Origin: CAWUKT01 sp964352215
Lineage (GTDB): Bacteria > Bacteroidota > Bacteroidia > J057 > JADKCL01
NCBI GenBank assembly: GCA_964352215.1
Contig: CAYGRE010000024.1
Coordinates: forward strand, 11,329-75,328
DNA: 64,000 bases
Direction of reading: 5' to 3'
This document shows, piece by piece, positions 33,607 through 43,500 of this stretch. The notes beneath the pieces were generated by a model. That model saw only the letters and a program-made list of their open reading frames with translations. It was not told where the DNA came from and searched no databases. A program made the translations under genes and the position numbers. How positions within the stretch are numbered: the stretch's first letter is position 1; the number at the start of each line of letters is the position of its first letter.

Positions 33607-33709
33607 AAAAAAAAATAGGTTGGAGCCTCAAAATATTGACTATCTCCAACCTATTTGTTTTAAACAAAGAACGCGCTATAATTACCCGTAAAGCTATTAG
33701 GTGTTTAAC
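33607..33709 (-). ncRNA. Putative small RNA, unit A
   Basis: Shares with units B and C a conserved block of about 48 bp (33662-33709), whose minus strand runs from GTTAAAC through AGCTTTACGGGTAA and TATAGCGCGTTCTTTGT. A -7-like box TATCTTCG (33715-33722) begins exactly 13 nt before GTTAAAC. The block is followed by a hairpin with arms AAATAGGTTGGAG / CTCCAACCTATTT (33613-33656) and a T-tract, giving an RNA of about 100 nt. No ORF. Confidence 0.55.
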
Positions 33710-33942
33710 TATATCGAAGATAGTAACTGTCAATCCGCTTGCCAATCCATCTTTGCGGGATTATTTGGTTTAATAGGGACTAAAAAGCTCATTTCATCGG
33801 GTTATTAGGTTGATATAGAGATAGTTGTGATGGGTCTTGATGGGGAAGATAAGGTGGTATTTGGGATTTTTGTACCATTATTTAGAAGAATCGCTGAGGT
33901 TTTGGGGTAGGTAGGTAGGTAAAGGATTCAACCAGGTTACTA

Positions 33943-34174
33943 AAAAAAATCAGAGCCTCGGGAGAGGCTCTGATTAATTCTGCAAACCAACTAAAAAATA
34001 TAAAAAACCAACTAAACTAAACTTACTTTTTATATGTAATACCCATTGCTGGGATTGATATTTCAAAAGAGGCAGGAAGAAGGTTTGGAATACTATTCCG
34101 ACCCTTCAACCTGCATTAAATTTTTAAACAAAGAACGCGCTATAATTTACCCGTAAAGCTATTTGATGTTTAAC
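33943..34174 (-). ncRNA. Putative small RNA, unit B
   Basis: Same conserved block at 34125-34174, -7-like box TAAATTGA at 34180-34187, again 13 nt before GTTAAAC. Downstream come a hairpin with GCAGG / CCTGC arms (34072-34114), a GGTTT-rich stretch also present in unit C, and a strong terminator with arms AATCAGAGCCTC / GAGGCTCTGATT (33949-33975) followed by eight T on the minus strand. Predicted length about 230 nt. Confidence 0.6.
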
Positions 34175-34468
34175 TGAGCTCAATTTACCATTGAACCAGT
34201 TTGAGTTAAACCCTAATTCAATGGTTTCTTTGGAAATCAAAAAGGATTTTAGTCGGCTAAATTGATTTAAGTTATTGATAAAGAGGTTCTTGGGGAAGTG
34301 GACTCTTTGGTACTTGAAGGGAAATAGTGATCATTTTATCAGCCCTGTCTGGTTCCATGTGCATAATTTGTGTTTTGTCGCCAGGGATGTTCAGTCTTTA
34401 GGAATGCCATGGATGTTCAGTCGCAAGGGATTCTAAAATAAATGTCCGGTATCGGCAAGGAGGAGGAT

Positions 34469-34679
34469 AAAAAAATCACCGTTCCTTTTTCAAGAACGGT
34501 GACACTCTGCTAACTAAAAATATTCAAAACCAATTAAACCAGATTTTTGCTATCAGTTCAACTGATGTAGCGTCAGAAATACGTGCAGGCTGAGAAACTT
34601 CAAAACTCCTCAACCTGCACTAAAAGATTGTTACAAAGAACGCGCTATATTTACCCGTAAAGCTATTTAGATGTTTAAC
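34469..34679 (-). ncRNA. Putative small RNA, unit C
   Basis: Conserved block at 34633-34679, -7-like box TATCTTTA at 34685-34692 with the same 13-nt distance. A GTGCAGG / CCTGCAC hairpin lies inside and the terminator has arms TCACCGTTC / GAACGGTGA (34476-34502) with a following run of seven T. Predicted length about 210 nt. Units B and C are similar over most of their length. Confidence 0.6.
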
Positions 34680-35171
34680 TGTCGTAAAGATATCATTTGC
34701 TTCTGCACGTCATAACCCTTTATCACTGCGCTTATTTGGATTTCAAAGGCTTTAAAGCGTATTTATTGAGGATGTAAATAATTGATAGTAAGGTTATTGT
34801 GTTGAAATACTGATTTGGAAGAAAGAGGAGATTTCTCCTTTTATTAATCCAGAAGATTGCATTTTATTTTTATTTAAAGGGATTCAATCTTCAGAAGGAG
34901 AGGGGAGGTATCGTTGATTTTATTCCGATCGCTAGAAGTGGAAAAGTTGTTGATTGAATGGTGCATAAGAGACCCCGAATTGGTTTGACATTCATAGGTA
35001 TGATTACTACCTTACAGTTGAATTATTTGTCAATCAGGCAAAGCTCACAAGGCGGTATGCTCTACCTAAATTTTTGCAGGAAGATTTGTTGGGAAGGAAT
35101 AGTAGAGATTGGAACTCATAGAGATTACTTGAATTCCTGCGCATAACCGTTTCAATAGGATTCTGAACCGT

Positions 35172-36785
35172 ATGAAAAAGAACGATGCGGTATTTCAGCT
35201 GATTAAGTCGCTTACCCGAGGGGAGAAGCGCAATTTCCGTATGTTAGCACAGCTAACCTCCGGAGATAAGAAATACCTTCAGTTATTTGATACGATGGAT
35301 AACCTCGTCGACTACGATGAGGCCAAAATCCTTAAGAAGTTCAAGAAGGATCCTTCGTTTGAAAAGCAGTTTGCTTACAACAAAAATTACCTATACAACT
35401 CTATTCTCAATTCTCTGGCTTACTTCCATAAAGGAGCAGACTCTGAATTGTCTGCATTGACTATCCAGGTCAAAATCCTTTCTGAGAAAAGCCTTTTTCA
35501 TCAAGCCAAGAAATTACTGCGTAAGGTCAAAGAGAAAGTTATTCTCCAAGAGCGTTTTGAAGAACTTTTGAAGTTGCTGACACTTGAAATCGAAGTTCTT
35601 ATTCGAACCGAGAACATTAAGATTCTCCGAGATTCTCTTCGGAATGTGGAGTTTGAAGAACGTTTGACCTTAGAAAAAATAGAGAATCTCATTGGTTATC
35701 GAAAGCTCAAAACCCGTGTTCTTATTCTTCGGAAGACATTTTATATGGCCCGGAGCGACAACGAGTTGAAGCTGATGCAGGAGATAACCTCAACTGATCT
35801 TTTGGAAGATGAGAACAAAGCTCTGTCCACCCGGGCCAAGTTCTATTACCACGAGATCATGGAGAATATCGCCACTTATAAAGGCGAGGAGGAGCTTGCA
35901 CTTCAACATGCCGACAAGGCTCTTAGCATACTCGAATCAGTCCCTGAAATCTTGCGGGACATGCAGAAGGACTACCTGATGTTGTTGGCTGGCAAAGCGC
36001 GACACCAGTTGGTCGTCCATGGAAAAGAGGCTGCGCTCCCAACCTTAATGAAGATACGGGATGTAAAACCTCAAACGCCCTTCGAGCGCATATTCCGTTT
36101 CGCAAAATTCTATATCCTTTTCTTTGCACTTCACCTGGATACAGGAGATGAGATTCCTACCGAAATTCAGGAAGAGATGGAAAAGGAGATGAAGGCATTG
36201 AAAAATGACCTCTCTGACAACGTAAAGCTAACTACCTTCTTTACATTGGCAGTTTATAATTTCTATCATGAACGTCATAACACTGCTCTTGAATGGATAA
36301 ATAGATTTCTCAACCACCGAAAGAGTGAAGCCAGAACCGATCTTCAGGTAATGGCCAGGTTGATCAATATGCTTATTCACTATGAGTTGGGTAATTTCGA
36401 TCTGATAGAATATAATATCAAGTCAACCTATCGGTTTGCTTACAAGAAGGAGAAGATGAATCGCTACGAACGTAGTTTACTCGGATTCCTCCGTAAAGCG
36501 ATCAATGTAACCGATCAGGATGAGTTGATGCTCACCCTGAATAAATTCCGAGCTGATTTGGTTGAAATATTCCAGGATAAGCTTGAGCGTCGTGCGGATG
36601 ATCTCTTCAAGAATTTTGTCTGGATTGATTCCAAAATTACCGGTAAGCCTATGTTGGAATTAATCAGAGAGTCAGCTGCAAGAGGCCTGAGAAATGATCT
36701 TGAAGTGGATGGCGATAAGAAGGCGGATATGGATTCTTCAGAGATGCATTCTCAGCCCAGGCAAGTAAAAAAACAGGAGAACTAA
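35172..36785 (+). CDS. Hypothetical helical-repeat (TPR-like) protein, 537 aa
   Basis: No signal peptide or membrane segment. Almost entirely helical by pattern: LIKSLTRGEKRNFRMLAQLT at the N-terminus, then long amphipathic helices rich in Lys, Glu and Leu (ALTIQVKILSEKSLFHQAKKLLRKVKEK in the first quarter, given here only as its character), with TPR-like pairs such as EELALQHADKALSILESVP and NTALEWINRFLNHRK. Proteins opening with a SLTRGEKRNF-like segment are frequent multicopy hypothetical proteins in Saprospiraceae-type genomes (from memory, moderate certainty). No catalytic motif. It stands alone between the RNA-like units and a terminator. Confidence 0.8.
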   Translation: MKKNDAVFQLIKSLTRGEKRNFRMLAQLTSGDKKYLQLFDTMDNLVDYDEAKILKKFKKDPSFEKQFAYNKNYLYNSILNSLAYFHKGADSELSALTIQVKILSEKSLFHQAKKLLRKVKEKVILQERFEELLKLLTLEIEVLIRTENIKILRDSLRNVEFEERLTLEKIENLIGYRKLKTRVLILRKTFYMARSDNELKLMQEITSTDLLEDENKALSTRAKFYYHEIMENIATYKGEEELALQHADKALSILESVPEILRDMQKDYLMLLAGKARHQLVVHGKEAALPTLMKIRDVKPQTPFERIFRFAKFYILFFALHLDTGDEIPTEIQEEMEKEMKALKNDLSDNVKLTTFFTLAVYNFYHERHNTALEWINRFLNHRKSEARTDLQVMARLINMLIHYELGNFDLIEYNIKSTYRFAYKKEKMNRYERSLLGFLRKAINVTDQDELMLTLNKFRADLVEIFQDKLERRADDLFKNFVWIDSKITGKPMLELIRESAARGLRNDLEVDGDKKADMDSSEMHSQPRQVKKQEN

Positions 36786-36804
36786 TTATCCTCTGATAAT
36801 ACAA

Positions 36805-36842
36805 GAAAAGGAAACCGGAACTCAGGTTTCCTTTTCTTTTTT
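36805..36842 (+). terminator. Terminator after the helical-repeat gene
   Basis: Arms GAAAAGGAAACC (36805-36816) and GGTTTCCTTTTC (36825-36836), followed by TTTTTT on the plus strand. Confidence 0.88.
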
Positions 36843-36935
36843 ACCGGCCCTTTTAACCATCCCTTGAATTTTGATTTCATAAGTATTCCTGTCTATTGGC
36901 CGTCTTCTGGCTGTCGGTGAAAGGTTACCCAAAAG

Positions 36936-36970
36936 AAAACCGGCCTAAAATTGAAATTCAGGCCGGTTTT
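36936..36970 (-). terminator. Terminator of the 109-aa exported-protein gene
   Basis: Arms AAAACCGGCCT (36936-36946) and AGGCCGGTTTT (36960-36970) with a 13-nt loop. T-tracts follow on both strands; on the minus strand it ends the gene at 37027. Confidence 0.82.
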
Positions 36971-37026
36971 TTATTTGAGAAAGAGGGCTGTATGGTAACC
37001 TCTTTTTTAGCTTCAATAACTTCCTA

Positions 37027-37356
37027 TTAAAGTTCAGTGTCCAAGGCACAGATAGCACACCCTTCGAATGTCAGCGTGTAAAGAATCGCGCCACTGGTCA
37101 AAGGAGTTACTTCAATGTTGAGAAATCCTTTTTCGTAGGCAGTACACATGTCCTGATAAGTAACCTGGAACTCAGATGAACCGAACTTCATAAGGAGATC
37201 CAGGGTCACAGGATCAATGCAGCTACATGTTTCTTCTTCAAGATCAATTAGGAGCTCTGAGCCATGAGTATTCGTGGTACAGTTTGAGGTCGGGGAGGCT
37301 TGCATCACTATGCATAAGCAAGATGCAATTGCAAATATTCCAATGTATTTAAGCAT
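37027..37356 (-). CDS. Small exported Cys-containing protein, 109 aa
   Basis: Not recognised. A signal peptide (MLKYIGIFAIASCLCIVMQA) precedes a mature part of about 90 residues with six cysteines (SNCTTN, ETCSCIDP, DMCTAY, EGCAICAL), which could form disulfides in the periplasm. The C-terminus GAILYTLTFEGCAICALDTEL is beta-like. No lipobox at the cleavage site is certain, although SCLC lies within the hydrophobic stretch. It stands alone with its own terminator at 36936. Confidence 0.7.
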   Translation of the reverse strand: MLKYIGIFAIASCLCIVMQASPTSNCTTNTHGSELLIDLEEETCSCIDPVTLDLLMKFGSSEFQVTYQDMCTAYEKGFLNIEVTPLTSGAILYTLTFEGCAICALDTEL

Positions 37357-37529
37357 GACTAAACCGATTATGTGATAAATAAAATGTCCCAGTAGCTGTA
37401 TAACGAACGCAGCAATGATAAAAATAGCTACCAGATAGTCGATGGTAAGATAGTAAAAATGTAAGAAATATAATGGCTTTTCCTCTCGAATTTAAGTCTG
37501 AAGCATCAAAGAGGTAGCAAATAGATTAC

Positions 37530-37578
37530 AAAAAGGGCAATTAAGACCGTCCTGAAAAGGTACTTAATTGCCCTTTTT
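37530..37578 (-). terminator. Terminator of the giant T9SS protein gene
   Basis: Arms AAAAAGGGCAATTAAG (37530-37545) and CTTAATTGCCCTTTTT (37563-37578), 16 bp, 17-nt loop, ending 13 bp after the stop codon at 37592. Confidence 0.88.
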
Positions 37579-37591
37579 CTATCAACTTATT

Positions 37592-40500
37592 TTATTGTTT
37601 GATGAATCTGACGTGGTCCTCTTCTCTGGTGTTTCGTTTCCGAAGGATAACGATATACATTCCTGAAGTGATTGTATTCAGGTCAAATTTGTGAGAACTG
37701 ATTCCTTTGCTTATTTCAATGGTCTTTTCCATTGCCGTTTTTCCATAGATGTCCACGAGTAGAACTTCGTAGACGTCATCCTCCAAAACATAAACTTCGA
37801 GATTCACCGCTTCACGCGCAGGGTTTGGATAAAGACCCACGATCTGCATGGCTGCATCCGCTTCGAAATACAAATCAATGGCATCGGAGTAATTCACCTC
37901 ACCATTCTGGTCTACAAATCTCAGGCGGTAGAAGTTATGTCCGGGTACAGGTTCTGCATCGGTAAATCCATATTCGTAGCTTGTGCTTGAACTTCCACCC
38001 TGTGCTCCTCCGGATTGGAATTCTGATCCATTAACCATCCCAATACGGGAGAAGTTTTCGCCATCTAAGCTGCGTTCTACCTCAAAATGTCCTGATAGGT
38101 TTCCATCTGAAGTTACGGCCCATTCCAATTCGTGGACCTCGTCTACCCGGTATCCATCAAAGTGCTCGTATGCAATGGGGAGGGGACAATCGATCCTGAT
38201 TTGTCCATTGTTGTTCCCGGTGAAATCGAATCCATCGATCTGGATAATGTGGGTTGTTCCAATCGGTGCTGAATATCCCCGGCTGAAGAAGTATGTCGTT
38301 CCCAGACAGGCATCTGTTTGTTCACAATCGAGGAGATTGTCAGGATTGTTATCACAGGGGGTGGCATCCTGGTAAATGGCGATTGAAATACCATCGGTTG
38401 GTTGACTGAGAATACAACTCCCACCAATCGTTCCTGTAACAGTTACGACAAAGTTTTCGCAAGTATTGGTATAGGAAAAATAGACTGAGTGTCCAGGGTC
38501 AGTACCATCTCCACATTCGAAGTAACCGGGGTCAGCTGGCGGATTCTCACCACCGGCATTGTCGGTATCCCAGCAATACCAAATACCTTCTTGCATTGGG
38601 GTGGCTGTATTGCAACTGTCAGATCCACAACGGTCGGTGAGGCACAAACCGAAATCTTCGTTGATATCGTCACCACCGTCGTCAAATACTTGGAGGTAAT
38701 AGGTTTGTCCCGGAGTCCCGGTGACATAATAGGTAGGATCATTTAAGAAACCACCTTGGTCGCAATCAATAGGGGTCAGGTTGCTGCAGGGACCTTCCCA
38801 GGCCGCAACAGTCAATTCGGAATTGTTAGTTCCAAGGAAGCCATAGTCGTCGTTGCCTTCCATGAGCACATTACCACTTTGTGGCATGGTGAAGGAGTAC
38901 CAGATGTCACCGCAATTGGCTCCGCAGGACTGGCTATTGGTGGATACGGTGGGGTCACCATAATTGAAAACATTCCAGGCACCACTTCCCTGGCATGGCT
39001 CGGTGCCAATTGGGAGAGGGATGGCGCCACCACAGTCGTCATTGCTGGGACCAGTATAGGTGGGTTGAGGATCGGTTATGGTGATTTCAAAGTCTCCATA
39101 ATCGCCCAGGATGTCTACCCCATCAATCTGAACATAGTAAGTATCACCTGGGATGATACAATCTTCGGTAAAGTCAGCGTCAAAGCTGAGAAGATTGTTG
39201 TGGTTATTGCCTACCTGATCCAGGCTGTCAAAGTCACAGGTACCACTGCTGTGGTACAGGTTAAAGTTGACGTCGATACCTTGTATGCTGTTGATATCAA
39301 TGGTGGCCTGCCCGGAAGGTGGCGCAACAAATGAGTACCAAACAGTCTCGTCGTTGTTGCCAGCATTGGGCTCGTTGGGTTCAGTGGTAGCGCAATCGTT
39401 GGTGCCGGCGGTTGGGCCGAGGGTGCCGGTTCCAAGGTCACCCATGAAGATGGTCGCGCATATATTGTCATTGGATGGGGAACTGGTGGGGATACCATTG
39501 TCGGTTACCGTAATATCAAAGGTACCGTAGTCCCCAATGATGTCCAGTCCATCTACCTGTATATAGTAGGTCGTATTGGGAAGGAGGCATGGCTCAACCA
39601 AAGTTACATCACTGCTCAGCAGGTTGTCCGCACTTGAAATCTGGACATGGTCGGCAAAGTTGCAGGTAACTGGTGGAGGAGCCATGTAGAGGTTGATCCC
39701 GGCATCAATTCCAACTGTATTGGTAATTGCGATGGTGATCTCACCCACTGTTCCACTGGTGGTGAATTCAAACCAAACTGTTTCGTCACATGTAAGTGCA
39801 CTAACTGTATTGCAGTTGTCGACGTTGGGTTCGTTGGGTTCAGTGGTGGCGCAGAAGTTATTGGAACTAATGGTAGGAGAGGAGCCTCCCGCCGGAATGG
39901 TACCCAGGGAAGTCGCATTGCATATACTATCGTTCACAGGATAACTGTTGAGACTTCCGTCATCAGAAACCTGGATGTCAAAAGTTCCAATGTCACCAAT
40001 GACGTCTAATCCATCTACCTGAATGTAGTAAGTGGTATTGGGAGTCAGGCATGGAATTGAAACAGATACATCAGAGCTTACCAAATTGTCTGCATTTTCG
40101 ATCAGGGTTAGATCGCTGAAATTACAACTACCTTGAGGAGCAACTGCATAGATATTCATGTTGGCATCGATGCCGGAAGTATTTGTGATATCTATGGTGG
40201 TCAATCCGGGAGTAGCTGGTGTGGTGAAGGTGTACCAGACTGTTTCATCACAGAATGGATTGCTCAGCACATTGCAGGTACTAACATTGGGTTCCCCGGA
40301 TTCGGTGGTAGCACAGAAGTTGAAGGTGTTGAGGACGGGGGTTGAGCCTCCGACGGGCACATTTCCAATATTCGTCGCATTGCAAATGTCGTCGTTGGGA
40401 GAAAATGTGTTGGGGTTGCCATCGTCCGTTACCTGAATATCAAAAATTCCATCGTCACCGATGATATCTACTCCGTCGAGTTGGATGAGGTAGGTCGTAT

Positions 40501-43500
40501 TGGGTTGCAGACAGGCCTCAGAAAGTGATATGCTTTGGTTGGCAATGATTGCAGTGGTGTTATCGAGTTCGGTGATGTCGGAAAATGAACAACTTGGTGG
40601 ATTGTCTGCCCGGTAAATTGTAATGGCAGGAGCCAGCCCACCTGATACATTGAACACGTCAACTGTAACAAGTCCCGGAGTGGCGGAAGTGGTGAAAGCA
40701 AACCAAACGGTTTCATCATAGAGGATATCTGTGATGTCTGCGAGTCCACTCACATTTAGCTCCAGGGGTTCCTCGCCAGCGCAAAGGTTATTGCCGCTGA
40801 AGGCTACCGTGGAGCCGCCTGAGGGTACAATGCCGAGATTTTGTGCTGCACAAATACTGTCATAAGCGACTTGTGGCTGTGGAACAGCATCGTCTGTTAC
40901 CTGAATGTCAAAGGTTCCAAAGTTCCCCAGGAGGTCACCTCCATCAACTTGTACATAGTATAGGGAGTTTGGATCAAGGCATGGAAGATCCAGACTGACA
41001 TCAAAACTGATCAGGTTGTCAGCGTCACCCAAGAACTGCAGGTCGTTGAAGTCACAAGTGATTCCACCTGGCGCAGCGTAGACCGAGATATTGGCATCAA
41101 TCCCTGAGGCATTGAGTATGTCTACGGTGATAGTGCCAGGATTATTATTGGTAGTGAAAGTAAACCAGACGGTTTCATCACAGATGAAATTGAAGAAGGA
41201 AGTGCACTGGTCTACGGCAGGTTCTCCGGTTTCAGTAGTAGCGCAGAAGTTGGACGTGCTCACGGTTGGAGTTGCGAGACCTGTGGGGACGACACCCAGA
41301 GCAACGGGATTACAAAGGCTGTCATTGGTAGGCATGGGGACAAAGGCAGGATCCTCTGAGATCGTCAAGTCAAAGTACCCTTCCACCCAGACTGAAGGGA
41401 GTGGGGGGGGAGGTAACAGGGAGCCATCTACCTGGACATAATAGATTCGACCGGGATCAAGGCAAGTGACGGTAAGGTCTTCGTCGAAAATGATGGGGTC
41501 GTAATCACTGTCTGCCTCTTCCAGGATACCAGTACAGGTATTGTTGTCAGATGCATAGACCGCTACCTGGAGATCAATATCATCTCCACGGTTCAGTGGG
41601 TCGGTATTCAGATCGAGGGTTACATTTCCGGACGGTGGGGCAACAAAGGTGTACCAGACTGTTTGGTCAAGACCAAAGGCATTTGGTACAGGTTCACCAG
41701 GATCTACCGTCGCACAGAAATTATGCTGTTCACCGGAGGTGACGGAGCCGGAAGCCGGAACAGGTCCCAAAGCAGTGGCTCCGCAGATGGAATCGTTGGT
41801 GATTGGAGGAGGCCCTGGTTCTTCTGTAACAGTGAGGTTAAAGAAGCCATCGACTTCGTCAGGATCGTCGGATCCGTCAATCATGATCCAGTAGGGGCGT
41901 CCTGGTTCAAGGCATTCAACCAGCACATCTTCATCTCTGCTCAAGGGTGGGAATTCAAGCAGGTCATTGTAATCACAGCCCACTTCGGTAAGTGCTCCGG
42001 AGCAGGTGTTACCGGCAGCCGCAAATACAGCGATCTGAAGGTCAATATAATCCCCTACATTGAGAGGGTCGCTGGTTGCGGAAATAGTTACCCGTCCGGT
42101 TGAAGGGGCAATAAACTGGTACCAGACCGTCATGTTGGTTCCGAAACAGGAAGGGATTGGCTCAGATATATTATTGGCGCAAAAATTCGTTTGGACACCT
42201 GTTGCTGAAACCGAACCTCCGGTTGGATCCCCAAGTGGAATTGCATTGCAGATAGAATCATTAGGGGCAGCAGTGACACCGTAGTCATCAACAGTCAGAT
42301 CGAATATTCCCTCGTCAAATGGAAATAGATTGATGAAGTCAGTCAATCCATCCACCTGAATGAAATACGTCCTGGATGTATCCAGGCATTTCAGACGCAT
42401 GGACTGAGGTCCATCGATGCTGAAGGAAAGTGGATCGTCGTAGCTTTCCACCTCCGCAAAAAAACCATTGCAACTGTCGTTGGACGTTTCCCATACCGAT
42501 AGTTGAAGATCTATATCATCTGATCCGGTGTTCAACAATTGGATTTCAACAGATCCGGATGGTGGCGGGGTGAACGAATACCAGACTGTTTTTTCTACTC
42601 CATGGGACAATGGGATTGGTTCATTGGTTTCAACTCCAGCACAGTAATTGTTTTGGTTGTTACGTACAACACCACCAGCGGCAGGAATGGTACCCAAGGA
42701 GTCTGCATTGCAGACAAGATCATTGGTAGCTCTCGGCACGCCGTCATCGGTGACTGTAAGACCTATAAAGCCCTCAATATTGATAAAGGCGCCATCGAGT
42801 TGCACGAAGTAGGTAGTATTAGGCTGAAGACATTCGACAACGAGATCTTCCCCTTCCAGAATCAATGGAATATCAGGGTCGTAATCGCATCCAATTTCAG
42901 TCAGTGTTCCTGAACAGGTGCCATTGCTGGAACTGTAGATTGCAACTTGCAGGTCAACATTGTCATTCAGGTTGAGTGGGTCAGTGGTTGCATTGAGGGT
43001 CATTTCCCATCCCACGCTGGCCCCGGTCGTAAATTGTACCCAAATGGTTTGGTCTATTCCGTACAAACATCCTGGGGCATTGGGCTCACCAGTTTGGATG
43101 GTTGCACAGAAGTTATTCATGTTGTTGTTGTTCTGTGAACCTCCGAATGGAATGGTACCAAGGTTCAAGGCGTTACAGATATCATCATTGGTCGGTTGAG
43201 AGATTCCATTGTCAGATATCTGGACTCCAAAGTAGCCTTCTGTATTCAGCCCGGAACCATCCACCTGGACAAAATAAGTGGTATTCGGCTGAAGGCAACC
43301 AACCGTCATGTCTACACCAAAGGTTATATCATCCTGGGAGTCTATTTCACTGAATGATCCCGTACAAGTTCCATTAGAAGATTCCCAAAGGGCAATCTGA
43401 AGGTCAATTTGGTCTCCATTGTTCAGAGGGTCATTCAATCCGCTGATAGTGGTTTCAGTACCGATGGATGCTCCGGTTGTGAAGGTATACCATTGGGTTT

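Larger units (their letters stand above)
33522..35171. other. 1.65-kb gene-free region with three related RNA-like units
   Basis: No convincing protein gene. It contains three minus-strand units listed separately (33607-33709, 33943-34174, 34469-34679), a further minus-strand hairpin terminator at 33531-33558, and a 12-bp direct repeat (GGATGTTCAGTC at 34385 and 34411). Between 34700 and 35171 only AT-rich sequence and a 62-codon frame (34958-35146) without domain or start signals are seen. Confidence 0.7.

Noticed and set aside
34385..34422. 12-bp direct repeat as an attachment site or target duplication
   Set aside because: Copies are only 14 bp apart and no mobile-element gene is present.
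34958..35146. 62-codon reading frame in the gene-free region
   Set aside because: No domain, no ribosome-binding sequence, odd composition; probably chance.
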